A stretch of 64,000 bases of DNA from Nocardia spumae (GTDB lineage: Bacteria > Actinomycetota > Actinomycetes > Mycobacteriales > Mycobacteriaceae). The stretch lies in contig NZ_JAJFZL010000001.1 of assembly GCF_020733635.1 (NCBI RefSeq), forward strand, positions 1,860,001 through 1,924,000. The letters are read 5' to 3'. Position 1 is the first letter of the stretch; each line of letters opens with the position of its first letter. Shown here in pieces: positions 1 to 8,694 of the stretch. The translations under genes were made by a program, and so were the position numbers. The notes under the pieces are model-generated. The model was not told the origin of the DNA. It was given only the letters and a program-made list of their open reading frames with translations, and did no database searches.

Positions 1-178
1 GGTGACCGTCTCGGTGGCCGCCGGCGACCGGGTCGAACCGGGTGAGATCGTCGCGACGATCGAGGCGATGAAGATGGAGGCCGCGATCACCGCCCAGCGC
101 GCCGGTGTCGTCGACCGGCTCGCCGTCGCCACGATCGCGCAAGTCGACGGCGGTGACCTGCTGCTGACCCTGTCCTGA
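1..178 (+). CDS. pyc: Pyruvate carboxylase-type biotin carboxyl carrier domain (3' end)
   Basis: Only the last 59 codons are present; the reading frame starts at base 2 and ends in TGA at 176-178. They encode a biotinyl domain with the biotin-attachment motif EAMKMEA, where the lysine carries biotin, and a tail ending QVDGGDLLLTLS. The QVxGGDLL ending is typical of actinobacterial pyruvate carboxylase, which makes oxaloacetate from pyruvate in the cytosol. Other biotin carboxylases also end in such a domain, so the family is firm and the exact enzyme is likely but not proven. The gene is cut by the window edge. Confidence 0.75.
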   Translation, partial: VTVSVAAGDRVEPGEIVATIEAMKMEAAITAQRAGVVDRLAVATIAQVDGGDLLLTLS

Positions 179-285
179 CGTCCGGACTGAAGAGCCCTTC
201 AGCTCACTTCAGGCTGCCCTCAGCCGCCGCTTGCGATCGTTGCCGTGTCCGGAACACGACACGGCACACGAGAGGGGAGCAGGGT

Positions 286-483
286 ATGGACTCGACACTG
301 CGGATCGGTGGGCACCTGTATCGGCTGGTCGCGAAGTCGCGGCTGGCGCCGGTTTCGCGCGCGTGCTACGGCAAGCATCGATACACGCTCGAGCGGGTAG
401 CCGACGGTTCGGTGTGGGAGGCGTACGGGGCGCGACTCACTCCGGGGTCGGAGTTGCTGTGCCGGGGCGGCCGCTATCGGTAA
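286..483 (+). CDS. Small hypothetical protein (65 aa)
   Basis: This encodes a basic 65-residue protein without signal peptide or membrane segment. The ATG at 286 is preceded by a purine-rich ribosome site (gaggggagcagg). I do not recognise a family. It is short, arginine-rich and ends tail-to-tail with the peroxidase-like gene on the other strand, overlapping its last bases by about 10 nt. Codon use looks normal for the window. It is probably a real lineage-specific gene, but a spurious frame cannot be excluded. Confidence 0.45.
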   Translation: MDSTLRIGGHLYRLVAKSRLAPVSRACYGKHRYTLERVADGSVWEAYGARLTPGSELLCRGGRYR

Positions 484-1055
484 CCGCGTTTGAGCAGAAA
501 CTTGGCACCCGCCGCGTAGCCGGCGGGGCTGAGGAGTTCGAAGCCGAAGGCATCGGCGAGCCGGTTGGTGGTGTCGAAGGCAGCGCACACCGCGAGCGCG
601 TCCTCGATCTGGCGGCGGGTGACGCCCGCGGCCAGGACATCCCACATGTCATCGGCGCTCACCGTGCCCTCGCGGGTCAGTGTGCCGAGCATCAGCAGCG
701 TCGCGCGCAGGCCGTCGTCGATCGGGGCGGACTGCGGATCCGCCAGTACGGCACGGACTTTCGCCTCATCGCCGTACGCCTGATTCGAGGTCGCGGTATG
801 TGCGCCGACGCAGAACGCGCTCTCGTTGACCTGTGAGACGTAGGCCGCCATGAGTTCTCGATCCGCGACCGACCAGGGCGAGGGCCCGCGCATCGCCCGG
901 TGGGTGAATTCCTTGGCCCGGGCGCCGTAGAAGTCGGGGCGGTAGAAGACCAGTTTGGCGGCATCGGGTAGCGGCTGCCCGGAGAACACCCGGATGAGGG
1001 TGAACAGCATCTTGGTGGTGGGCTTGTAACCGTGCCGGAGGATGTCGAGTCGCAT
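474..1055 (-). CDS. AhpD/carboxymuconolactone decarboxylase-like peroxidase-related protein
   Basis: A 193-residue all-helical protein of the AhpD-like superfamily. The signature ESAFCVGAH (E-x3-C-x3-H) is visible near residue 80. It keeps one cysteine and the histidine but not the CxxC pair of true AhpD, so it belongs to the one-cysteine peroxidase-related group. Such proteins act in peroxide or thiol redox chemistry or in decarboxylation; the substrate here is unknown. Its ATG follows immediately after the stop of the upstream gene (TAG then ATG at 1056/1055), so the two are co-transcribed and probably form one functional unit. Confidence 0.75.
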   Translation of the reverse strand: MRLDILRHGYKPTTKMLFTLIRVFSGQPLPDAAKLVFYRPDFYGARAKEFTHRAMRGPSPWSVADRELMAAYVSQVNESAFCVGAHTATSNQAYGDEAKVRAVLADPQSAPIDDGLRATLLMLGTLTREGTVSADDMWDVLAAGVTRRQIEDALAVCAAFDTTNRLADAFGFELLSPAGYAAGAKFLLKRGYR

Positions 1056-1376
1056 CTATCCGGTCTCCCCGCCGGTCGCCTCGGCCAGCGCCGCCAAGCC
1101 GGCCTCGTATATCCGCGACGAGCGGCCGACCGCCGCGGCGACCACCAGTTCGAACAGCTGATCCTCGCTGAAGCCCGCCGCCTCGGCCGCGCGGAAGTCC
1201 TGGTCGGTGATCTGCGCGGGTCGTGTGACGACCTTGTCGATCAGCGTGCGCAGTGGCGGCGGAACATCGGTATCGCGGAACGCGCGGTCACGTTCCCGCG
1301 GTGATGTGGTGCCCGCGCCGTGGCGAATGCGGTCCACCAGAGCGCGGTGTGCTGTCCGCTTCTCGTCCTCCGGCAT
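1056..1376 (-). CDS. Small helical protein paired with the AhpD-like gene
   Basis: A 106-residue protein, first gene of a two-gene operon with the AhpD-like gene, to which it is directly abutted. The C-terminal half (TDQDFRAAEAAGFSEDQLFELVVAAAVG) resembles the helical region around the active site of AhpD-like folds, but no catalytic cysteine is present. In other actinobacteria short proteins of this kind sit beside AhpD-like genes. Role as a partner subunit is inference from the context. Confidence 0.6.
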   Translation of the reverse strand: MPEDEKRTAHRALVDRIRHGAGTTSPRERDRAFRDTDVPPPLRTLIDKVVTRPAQITDQDFRAAEAAGFSEDQLFELVVAAAVGRSSRIYEAGLAALAEATGGETG

Positions 1377-1575
1377 CGCGGCCTCCGTTCTCGTCGACTC
1401 GGCTACCTACGCGCACGCGCACCACCCTAGGCCGGTCGGGTCCGGATCAGGTGGTATCGGCCAAGCTCGCGCGCCGGTCACGTCAACTCGACCTCGTCGA
1501 CGGTTCCGCGACCGTTCACCGTGAGTGAGGAATGTGCCGAGCGCCGAGCGGCCGCGCGCGTGGCAGGCTGCGGAC

Positions 1576-2259
1576 ATGGATCCCTCGCGCTGTGTGGTGC
1601 TCGTCCCGACTCAGGGGTCGATAGCACCGGATTTCGCCCGCAACCTCACCGGACTGGAGCGGCGTGGGTACCAGGTCCGGTTGGTCACCGGATTCGCGGC
1701 CATCGATCAGGGGCGCAGCCAGATGGCCACCGATGCCCTGCGCGACGGATTCGAAGGCCTGATGTGGATCGATTCCGATATCGACTTCGAGGTGGCCGCG
1801 GTGGACCGATTGCTCGCCCACGACCTGCCGATCGTCTGCGGGATATATGCCAAGAAGGGGGTGCGGGGTCTGGCTTGTCACGTACTGCCCGGAACCGGGA
1901 ACATCCTGTTCGGCGAGGGCGGCGGGCTCGTGGAAATCAAGTACGCCGCAACAGGTTTCCTGTTCACCCGTCGCGACGTCTACGACACCGTCGCCGAGCA
2001 CGAGAAATTGCCGGTGTGCAATATGCGGTTCGACCGCCCCACCGTCCCGTACTTCCTGCCCATGCTGGTGCCCGACGGTGAGCACACCTGGTACCTCGGG
2101 GAGGATTACGCCTTCTGTGAGCGGGCCCGGCGCAGTGGATTCGAGGTGATGGCCGACACCACCATCCGGCTCGGGCACGTGGGCAGCTACCGCTACGGCT
2201 GGGAAGATGCGGGGGCGGACCCGCGCCGCTACGCGACCTACAACTACCGGCTCACGTAA
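1576..2259 (+). CDS. Glycosyltransferase-like protein (GT-A type)
   Basis: About 227 residues from the ATG at 1576; an ATG at 1525 is in frame but its extension looks non-conserved. The N-terminus (CVVLVPTQGSIAPDF) and the acidic motif WIDSDIDF match the nucleotide-binding start and the DxD metal site of GT-A glycosyltransferases. Near the C-terminus LGEDYAFCERARRSGFEV resembles the ED acceptor-site region of family 2 enzymes. There is no membrane segment, so it may be cytosolic. The donor and acceptor sugars cannot be told. It stands alone, with a convergent gene downstream. Confidence 0.6.
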   Translation: MDPSRCVVLVPTQGSIAPDFARNLTGLERRGYQVRLVTGFAAIDQGRSQMATDALRDGFEGLMWIDSDIDFEVAAVDRLLAHDLPIVCGIYAKKGVRGLACHVLPGTGNILFGEGGGLVEIKYAATGFLFTRRDVYDTVAEHEKLPVCNMRFDRPTVPYFLPMLVPDGEHTWYLGEDYAFCERARRSGFEVMADTTIRLGHVGSYRYGWEDAGADPRRYATYNYRLT

Positions 2260-2354
2260 AGCGCTGCGATCGTCGAGGACTCGCGACGGCGGTGTGCGCC
2301 GGCCGGGCAGGCGCCGAGTGGCCCGGCGCGGATCAGCTCGGTCCGGCCGAACGC

Positions 2355-3056
2355 TCACGGTGATTCGCCGGACTCGAATCGCGCGAGATTCCGGCGGTAG
2401 ACGTCGGTGGGGCTGATGACGATGGTGTCCTCGCGCTGCCGGGTGGTTGCCGCGAGCTCCAGGGATCCGGGTCGCCACCAGTACACATGGGAGTTGATCG
2501 GCCACGGGTCGGCGGTGTGCAGCGCGGCGAGCAGCGCCAGGAGCTCGATGGATCGGACGACTTCGGCGCCGAGAACGGGGTAGGCGTAGATCGCTTCCTT
2601 CGACGGCATCGTCAGCACCGCCCCTTCCGGGCCGCCGATGGCATGGTCGCCGAGCCAGCGCGCGTGCGCGGTCAGATACTCCGGGCCGGTGAGCAGGGCC
2701 ACCCGCGGGAGATCGTCGGCCCACGGCAACCGGTCGAAGCGGTCCCGGACGATATGTACGCCACCGTCGCCGCGCACGTGCTGTTCGGCGAGTTCGAACA
2801 GCTCCCATTCGCCGATCGGCCACCGCGCGAGCATGTCGTAGGTGACCGGGACGACCGTATGCGGCCGGTCGATCACCACCCGCTGTACCAGCCCCGGAGC
2901 GATGACCCGCCGCACACCGTCGCCGAGAGAGGTGGTGCCGTAGAGACGGGTACGGAGCAGGTCGCGCACGACGCTGAAATCGGAATAGTCGAGCGGTCCG
3001 CGGCGGTCGGTGTCCGCGGTGCGCACCTGCCACCTTCGATCCACATCGCTCGTCAT
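2355..3056 (-). CDS. Hypothetical protein (233 aa)
   Basis: Translation from the ATG at 3056 is supported by a strong ribosome site (AGGGGGACG) just upstream; longer upstream frames are GC-rich noise. The product is soluble, acidic and rich in tryptophan and arginine, with no signal or membrane segment. I do not recognise a family. A stretch around residues 60-110 (MLARWPIGEWELFELAE) suggests a compact globular fold. Downstream it faces the glycosyltransferase-like gene. No function can be given. Confidence 0.6.
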   Translation of the reverse strand: MTSDVDRRWQVRTADTDRRGPLDYSDFSVVRDLLRTRLYGTTSLGDGVRRVIAPGLVQRVVIDRPHTVVPVTYDMLARWPIGEWELFELAEQHVRGDGGVHIVRDRFDRLPWADDLPRVALLTGPEYLTAHARWLGDHAIGGPEGAVLTMPSKEAIYAYPVLGAEVVRSIELLALLAALHTADPWPINSHVYWWRPGSLELAATTRQREDTIVISPTDVYRRNLARFESGESP

Positions 3057-3315
3057 CGCACGTCCCCCTGAATCCCGTTGTCTCACACCTGCGCACTGTG
3101 CGGTCACGAGACTTCGCCGCGCCGCCACCCGATTGTGTCGCACGGCACCGACAGAACCGACGAGGGCGGTCGTCGGCCGGCGGATGCGCCGGAGCCACAA
3201 TGGAATTCCTGTCGAGCGCGGTAGGCGCTCATGCTGGTGGGGAACCGGGCAGCCGGCCGACGCCACGATCCGGGACAGCTTCTGATGCGGTCGAGCCGAC
3301 GAGTCGTACCGCGGA

Positions 3316-3546
3316 TCAGTGGCCGGCGAGTGCCGCCGACGCGGGACGGTCCGGCGTATGTGGCGCCGAATCCGGTTCGCAGGCCCGATGCCGTCCGGTC
3401 CGGCGTGTGCCGGTGGGGAGCACGGTGGTTGTCGCGGCGATGTCCGCTCGTAGTCGTTGGAGTACGGCAAACATTTCGTCGACCGACCCGTAGCGGGCGG
3501 TGAGCTCGTACAACAGCCGTTCGATCGAACTCGCTGGCGTCGTCAC
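3316..3546 (-). CDS. Possible small protein (76 aa)
   Basis: From a GTG at 3546, preceded by a G-rich stretch (GGGGGATC), comes a 76-residue frame. Its first half (SSIERLLYELTARYGSVDEM) looks like a normal amphipathic helix with ordinary codon use. The second half is arginine/proline-rich and may be out-of-frame sequence. The flanking 3057-3315 and 3547-3733 show nothing I can support. It is reported as a weak candidate only. Confidence 0.3.
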   Translation of the reverse strand: MTTPASSIERLLYELTARYGSVDEMFAVLQRLRADIAATTTVLPTGTRRTGRHRACEPDSAPHTPDRPASAALAGH

Positions 3547-3733
3547 GATCCCCCGGTACCCATGGCGCATATCGGGCAAACCTTGCGAGGGTGGTTGGTG
3601 GCACATTGTCGGCGCGTCCTGCCCCGGACGTGTCTGTTGCGCGGCGTGTCGCTCGGGATGAAACGCCGGCTGAGCGGGCCCTGCGGCACCACCGCATCAC
3701 TCGAACCAGACGTGACCGACCGGCACCACGATG

Positions 3734-3975
3734 TCAGCGGGCGGTGCCGCCGGTGGCCGGTGTGCGGCCGTGCTTCATCACCATCGCCAGCGCGACGCCC
3801 ATGGACTGCATGACTCCGAGCATGCCGAGACTGATGCCCTGCTGTCGGCGGTCTCGGCGATGTCGCGGTCTTCCAGCACGACCCCCGCGGAGTCGGGCTG
3901 CGCCATGCCGCCGGCGGCTGGAGTCAGCAGCACGGCCGCCGCCGCGGCGAGCAGGCGGCGAGCGGAAGTTCTCAT
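3734..3975 (-). pseudogene. Frameshifted small secreted protein
   Basis: Starting at the ATG at 3975, which overlaps the stop of the TetR gene (ATGA), the frame encodes a signal peptide (RRLLAAAAAVLLTPAAGG) followed by an acidic stretch (VVLEDRDIAETADS). It then runs into a tryptophan/arginine tail that stops at 3778. One base shift near 3845 gives a far more protein-like continuation, QGISLGMLGVMQSMGVALAM and then a basic tail ending at 3734. The gene therefore looks like a small exported protein broken by a single indel, or a sequencing error at that site. The overlap shows it was translated with the repressor. Confidence 0.5.
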
Positions 3976-4589
3976 GTCGTACTTTCGTGGTGGACAGCGA
4001 GAGTGACCAGTGCCGCGGCGGTCTGGCGGCAGAATTGCTCGCCGTCCTCGTCGCCGCGGGTGAGGGCGTGCAGTAGCGTTGCGCCGCGCAGGAATTCGAA
4101 GATCAGGCCAGGATCGCAGCCGGCGGGCACCTGACCGGATTCGATCGCCGCGTCGATGGTGGCGCGCAGGGCGACCCGCGCCAGGCCCTCGCCGCGTTCG
4201 CGCAACCGCCGGTAGCTCTGCTCGTCGTCGTGGTAGGCCGAGAGCAGCCCGGGGATGCCGGAGCGGGCCGCGGGGTGGGTCGCGGCGGCGAAGAACAACT
4301 GGGTCCAGGCGAGCAGGTCGGCGCCGATATCGCCGGTGGGCTGCGGCACCACTCCGGTGTCGAGAGCGAAGATCGCGTCCTCGACGAGGTGGATCTTGTT
4401 CGGCCACCGACGGTAGATCGAGGTGGCGACCACCCCGGCCCGGCGTGCGACGCCTTGGATCGTCGTCGCCTGGAACCCCTGTTCCACCAGCAGTTCCTGA
4501 GTGGCGCGCAGCACCTGCTCGTCCAGTTGCCGGTCACGCGGGCGGCCGGGGCCTTGCCGGGCCTCGCTGTGTTCGGTCACCGATGACAC
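3972..4589 (-). CDS. TetR-family transcriptional repressor
   Basis: 205 residues with an N-terminal TetR helix-turn-helix (TTIQGVARRAGVVATSIYRRW, in two parts around residues 43-63) and a helical ligand domain with the TetR_C-like segment after it. It is transcribed away from the operon beginning at 4705, with a 115-bp shared promoter region holding a 13-bp palindrome and other dyads. By the usual TetR arrangement it probably represses that operon and itself in response to a hydrophobic ligand. Its stop overlaps the start of a small exported-protein gene. Confidence 0.9.
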   Translation of the reverse strand: MSSVTEHSEARQGPGRPRDRQLDEQVLRATQELLVEQGFQATTIQGVARRAGVVATSIYRRWPNKIHLVEDAIFALDTGVVPQPTGDIGADLLAWTQLFFAAATHPAARSGIPGLLSAYHDDEQSYRRLRERGEGLARVALRATIDAAIESGQVPAGCDPGLIFEFLRGATLLHALTRGDEDGEQFCRQTAAALVTLAVHHESTT

Positions 4590-4625
4590 CTCCTTCGATG
4601 AGCGCAGAGCATAGCCGAACTGGGA

Positions 4626-4638
4626 GTTTTTGAAAAAC
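4626..4638. promoter_or_regulatory. Palindrome GTTTTTGAAAAAC, candidate TetR operator
   Basis: A perfect 13-bp palindrome lies in the 115-bp divergent region between the TetR gene and the operon at 4705. A second, wider dyad TTTGAA...TTCAAA overlaps it to the right (4629-4657). The region is AT-rich, unlike its surroundings. Position and symmetry suit an operator of the adjacent TetR protein; this is inference. Confidence 0.4.
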
Positions 4639-4704
4639 GCTTCATACCGTATTCAAATTGGCTAAATTGAAACCCGTTCTACTCCTGCACTCGAAGGACA
4701 TGCC

Positions 4705-5820
4705 GTGCTGACTCCTCAGGACGAACTGCTCTGCCATCAACTGCCAACGACCTTCGACCACGTAGCCCAGAGCGATCTGCGCTGGACCGAGCGCATCGTC
4801 CTCTACGGTTTCGACACCACCAGGCGGGTCAGCGTCATGACCGGCATGGCGCGCTATCCCAACCGCAACGTCATGGATGCCTACGCCATGGTGACCGTGG
4901 ACGGTAAGGCGCACGTGGCGCGCCTGTCGCGCGAGATCGGCGGCAACTACGACGATCTCGGCGCCTGGCAGATCGGGCCCTACCGGTACGAGATCACCGA
5001 ACCGCTGCGCGGTGTGCGTGCCACCCTCGGCGACAACGACCACGGCCTGCGTCTCGAGCTGGACTTCCACGGCAGGTTCCCGGCCTACGAGCAGGAGCCC
5101 GCGTTCTTCCGCACCCGCGGCCGGGTCCGCGAGGATGCGCGCCGCTACTACCAGAACGGCACGATCTCGGGCTGGCTCGAAGTCGACGGCGAGCGCATCG
5201 ACATCGATCCCGACACCTGGTGGTTCGGCCGCGACCATTCCTGGGGCACCCGCCACGGTGGCGGTGGCGGCAGCCTCGGCGAGGGCGCGGGCCTGCAGCC
5301 TCCGGAGATCCCCGACGGCGTTCTCTACTTCATGGGCATCTTCCAGTTCGACGACGAGCTGGTGCATTTCGCGCAACGCGAGACCGCCGACGGACAGCGC
5401 TGGCATTTCGAGGGCTCCATCCAGCAGCCCATCGAGGCGCGGGCGCCGATCGTGCCGATCGTCAGCGTGACCCACGACCTGCGGTTCCGAGACGACTTCC
5501 GGATCGTGTCCGAGGGCTCCTTCACCGTGAACGTCGCTGAGGGCGGTACCCGCACCTTCACTGTCGGTGCGCTACAGGACTTCTGGCCGGGACTGGCGGG
5601 CTACGACATGTATCGCGGATACGCGTCGGGCATCTGGAAGGGCCCGTCCTACAGCGACGGCTTCACCATCGACCTGAACGACACCGACGAACTGCGTCAG
5701 GTCAGCATGCTCACCGAGACCTTCTGCAAGGTCGAAAGCGGTGACGGCAAAGTCGGGTACGGGCTGGTGGAGATGGTGTTCATGGGTCGCAACGACCGCT
5801 ACGGATACGAGGGCTACTGA
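4705..5820 (+). CDS. Conserved hypothetical protein, DUF7064/7065-like (lipocalin-like)
   Basis: 371 residues from a GTG at 4705 with an aagga ribosome site; an ATG five bases earlier is out of frame. The central motif WWFGRDHSWGTR and the many beta-strand-like segments resemble the lipocalin-like proteins related to hydroxyneurosporene synthase/AttH, now split into DUF7064/DUF7065. No signal peptide. Such proteins commonly sit beside aminoglycoside-phosphotransferase-like kinases and acyl-CoA genes in mycobacteria and nocardiae, as here. It is the first gene of a four-gene operon with overlapping ends. Biochemical role is unknown; binding or hydration of a lipid-like substrate is a guess from the fold. 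Confidence 0.65.
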   Translation: MLTPQDELLCHQLPTTFDHVAQSDLRWTERIVLYGFDTTRRVSVMTGMARYPNRNVMDAYAMVTVDGKAHVARLSREIGGNYDDLGAWQIGPYRYEITEPLRGVRATLGDNDHGLRLELDFHGRFPAYEQEPAFFRTRGRVREDARRYYQNGTISGWLEVDGERIDIDPDTWWFGRDHSWGTRHGGGGGSLGEGAGLQPPEIPDGVLYFMGIFQFDDELVHFAQRETADGQRWHFEGSIQQPIEARAPIVPIVSVTHDLRFRDDFRIVSEGSFTVNVAEGGTRTFTVGALQDFWPGLAGYDMYRGYASGIWKGPSYSDGFTIDLNDTDELRQVSMLTETFCKVESGDGKVGYGLVEMVFMGRNDRYGYEGY

Positions 5821-6851
5821 TGATCGCTCGACCCACGGCAGCCGATCTGCCGACCGCTGTCGTCCCCGTGCTGCGCGCCGGATTTCGAGGTGCGGACGCC
5901 GTCCGGGTGGCGAACTGGTCGGCCAGCCCGCGCGGACTGGCGACCGAAACCTTCCTGTTCGACCTCGAACGCGACGACGCCGACCCGGTATCGCTGGTAC
6001 TGCGGCGCCCGCCCGAGGTGGCGTTGTTTCCCGACTACGACCTGCTGCGACAGGTGCTGGTCATGCGCCGGCTCGCCGACACCTCCGTCGCGGTTCCCAC
6101 GGTGCGGTGGCTGGATCGCGGCAGCGAAGCCCTCGGTAGTCCGTACTTCGTGATGGACCGGATCGAGGGCAGCGCGCCCGGTGACCTGCCGTCCTACCAC
6201 TGCGCCGGACTGTACTTCGATGCCGAGCCGGCCCAGCGGGCGACGATGTGGTGGGGCTGTGTCGACACCATCGCCGAAATCCACCGGCTCGACTGGCGCG
6301 CACTGAATCTGGACTTCCTGTCCTTTCCACAATTCGGCACCGCGCCGCTCGAACAGATGATCGGTTATGTCGACGCCGCGGTCGACTGGGCGTCCACCAC
6401 CCAACCACCCGCGCTGCGCCGAGCCGTGGACTGGCTGCGCGCCAATCTGTACGAACCCGAGCACGTCACGCTGTGCTGGGGCGACGCCCGCATGTCGAAT
6501 ATCCTCTACGACAGCGACTTCCGGGTGACCGGTGTCCTCGACTGGGAGATCGCCTACATCGGCGACCACGAGGCCGACCTCGCCTGGATGCTGTTCCTGG
6601 ATTGGGCGTGCTCGGAATTCCAGGGCACCGAGCGGCTACCGGGAACGCCCACCCGGGCCGAAACCATCGCGCGCTACGAGGAACGCACCGGGATGACAGT
6701 ACGCAACCTGCGCTACAACGAGATACTGGCGGCCGTCCTGCTCAGTATCCCGCTGCTGCGCATGGCGCACCGGTTACAGCTGCCGCCGGAGGTCGATGTG
6801 ACCGCGTTCTGCGCCGCACGGATCGAGCAGCTGCTGGCGGCCGAGCGATGA
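5820..6851 (+). CDS. APH-family phosphotransferase-like kinase
   Basis: 343 residues of the aminoglycoside phosphotransferase/choline kinase superfamily. The catalytic loop is WGDARMSN (usual HGDxxxxN, with W for H) and the metal-binding motif is GVLDWE. Members beside acyl-CoA genes are usually small-molecule or acyl-CoA-associated kinases rather than resistance enzymes. The start ATG shares its first base with the stop of the gene before, so translation is coupled. The substrate is unknown; antibiotic resistance should not be assumed. Confidence 0.8.
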   Translation: MIARPTAADLPTAVVPVLRAGFRGADAVRVANWSASPRGLATETFLFDLERDDADPVSLVLRRPPEVALFPDYDLLRQVLVMRRLADTSVAVPTVRWLDRGSEALGSPYFVMDRIEGSAPGDLPSYHCAGLYFDAEPAQRATMWWGCVDTIAEIHRLDWRALNLDFLSFPQFGTAPLEQMIGYVDAAVDWASTTQPPALRRAVDWLRANLYEPEHVTLCWGDARMSNILYDSDFRVTGVLDWEIAYIGDHEADLAWMLFLDWACSEFQGTERLPGTPTRAETIARYEERTGMTVRNLRYNEILAAVLLSIPLLRMAHRLQLPPEVDVTAFCAARIEQLLAAER

Positions 6852-7861
6852 AGGTCGATCTCCAGCTGAACGGTCGCCCCGACGAAGCCGTCTCGCGGGC
6901 AACCGAATTGATCGCCTGCGGCGCCGACGGCCTGTTCACCTTCGAGGGCCCCCACGATGTCTTCCTGCCGCTGACCTTGGCGGCGACCGGCGCCGAACCG
7001 GTCGACCTGATGACCAATGTCGCCATCGCCCTCCCGCGCAGCCCGGTGCATCTGGCGCACGCGGCCTACGATCTGCATCTGCTCAGCCGCGGCCACTTCC
7101 GGCTGGGCCTGGGTTCGCAGACCCGCGCGCACATCGACAAGCGGTACGGCGGCCAGTGGTCGCGGCCGGCGGCACGGATGCGGGAGACGGTGCTGGCGAT
7201 CAAGGCCGTCCTGGACTCCTGGCAGTACGGCACACCGCTGCGCTTCGAGGGCGAATTCACCCGGCACACCCTGATGCCGCCCACCTTCGACCCCGGCCCC
7301 AATCCCTATGGCATACCGCAGATCTGCCTCGGCGCGCTCGGCCCGATCATGACCAGAACCGCGGCCGAGGTGGCCGACGGGCTGCTGGTCATGCCGTTCA
7401 ACAGTGCCCGGCATTTCGCCGAGCGCACCCAGCCCGCCATCGCCGAGGGGTTGGCGCGCGCCGGTCGCGATGCCGCGGACCTGATGATCTATCCGCAGGT
7501 GATCGTCGGAATGGGCCGGACCGCCGCCGAACTCGAGGCCGCCGCCGTCGGTGTCCGGCGGCTGCTCGCCTTCTACGGATCGACGCCCGCCTACCGTCCG
7601 GTCCTCGATGTCGAGGGCTGGGGGGAGCTGCAGCCCGAACTGAACACGCTGTCCAAACGCGGCCGGGTCGCCGCCATGACCGAACTGATCGATCACCGGA
7701 TGCTGGAAACACTCGCCGTCTACGGCACGCCCGAAGAATGCGCCACGGAGATCATGGCGCGCTTCGGTGCCGTCGCCGACCGGATCTGTTGCTATTTCCC
7801 GGGCTACGCCGTGCCCGACGCGCACATCAGGGATCTGATCGCCGAATTGCAGATCGCATGA
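6848..7861 (+). CDS. LLM-class F420-dependent oxidoreductase
   Basis: 337 residues beginning MKVDLQLNGRP at 6848, overlapping the previous stop (ATGA). Motifs of the luciferase-like monooxygenase TIM barrel are seen: TNVAIALPRSPVHLAHAA near residue 60 and GLGSQTRAHIDKRYG near residue 90. The type resembles the mycobacterial F420 family often annotated TIGR03617. It would use coenzyme F420 or FMN to oxidise or reduce a substrate, probably the one handled by the neighbouring hydratase. The substrate is not known. Confidence 0.85.
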   Translation: MKVDLQLNGRPDEAVSRATELIACGADGLFTFEGPHDVFLPLTLAATGAEPVDLMTNVAIALPRSPVHLAHAAYDLHLLSRGHFRLGLGSQTRAHIDKRYGGQWSRPAARMRETVLAIKAVLDSWQYGTPLRFEGEFTRHTLMPPTFDPGPNPYGIPQICLGALGPIMTRTAAEVADGLLVMPFNSARHFAERTQPAIAEGLARAGRDAADLMIYPQVIVGMGRTAAELEAAAVGVRRLLAFYGSTPAYRPVLDVEGWGELQPELNTLSKRGRVAAMTELIDHRMLETLAVYGTPEECATEIMARFGAVADRICCYFPGYAVPDAHIRDLIAELQIA

Positions 7862-8670
7862 GCGAGGTGCGGATCGATATCGCCGACGGCGTCGCGGTGG
7901 TGACATTGGACCGCCCCGAGCGCCGCAATGCCTTCACCGCCGCGATGGGCCGTGCCCTCGGTCGGGCGTACCGCGATCTGGACGCTGACGACGCGGTCCG
8001 GGTCATCGTGCTGACCGGGGCCGCCCCGGCCTTCTGCGCCGGGGCGGATCTGGGCGGCGGTGCGGCGACGTTCGAAAAACCCGACGACGCGGCCTTTTCC
8101 GCGTCACCGGTCAACCCGCCCGCCTTCACCCTGCGAAAACCGGTGATCGCCGCGGTGAACGGGCACGCGATCGGCATCGGGCTGACCTTGGCGATGCAGG
8201 CCGACATCCGGTTGGTCGCCGACGACGCCCGCTACGCCATTCCCCAGGTGCGTCTCGGCGTCGTGCCCGACGCGATGGCGCACTGGACCGTGGCCAAGGT
8301 CGCGGGGATGTCGGTCGCGGCCGACATCCTGTTGTCGGGAAGGACTTTCGACGGCCCCGAGGCGGTGCGACTCGGCCTCGCCACCCGCTGTCTTCCCGCC
8401 GCCGATGTGCTGCCCGCCGCTCTAGCGATGGCCGCCGACATGGCCGCCCACGTCGCACCGATGTCCGCGGCACTGAGTAAGAGGTTGCTGTGGGACACCG
8501 CGATCCACGGCTACGACCCCGCCCGTGTCGCCGAACTCGAAACCGAACTGCACCTGCGGGTCATGGGCAGCCCTGATGCCGCGGAAGGGATACGCGCCCG
8601 GCTCGCCCGCCGCAAACCGGTGTGGTGTGCCCGGCTGTCGAGGGAGTGGCGGGACCTGCCGCATTCCTGA
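7858..8670 (+). CDS. Enoyl-CoA hydratase/isomerase family protein
   Basis: 270 residues of the crotonase fold, starting at the ATG that overlaps the LLM stop. It has the N-terminal VVTLDRPERRNAF, the oxyanion-hole motif FCAGADLGGG and the second motif AVNGHAIGIGLTLAM. In the segment IPQVRLGVVPDA the usual catalytic glutamates are not obvious, with a valine-proline-aspartate in place of the second. Activity on a non-standard acyl-CoA or an isomerase role is therefore possible. Last gene of the operon starting at 4705. Confidence 0.85.
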   Translation: MSEVRIDIADGVAVVTLDRPERRNAFTAAMGRALGRAYRDLDADDAVRVIVLTGAAPAFCAGADLGGGAATFEKPDDAAFSASPVNPPAFTLRKPVIAAVNGHAIGIGLTLAMQADIRLVADDARYAIPQVRLGVVPDAMAHWTVAKVAGMSVAADILLSGRTFDGPEAVRLGLATRCLPAADVLPAALAMAADMAAHVAPMSAALSKRLLWDTAIHGYDPARVAELETELHLRVMGSPDAAEGIRARLARRKPVWCARLSREWRDLPHS

Positions 8671-8694
8671 CCCTGCGCCGAAAACCCACCAGGG

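Noticed and set aside
1516..3198. Long minus-strand open frame across the glycosyltransferase and the 233-aa gene
   Set aside because: Arginine/proline-rich translation with no domain; it is the GC-rich shadow of genes with good motifs and ribosome sites.
5820..6851. Aminoglycoside resistance gene
   Set aside because: The family also contains many non-resistance kinases, and this one is embedded in an acyl-CoA operon.
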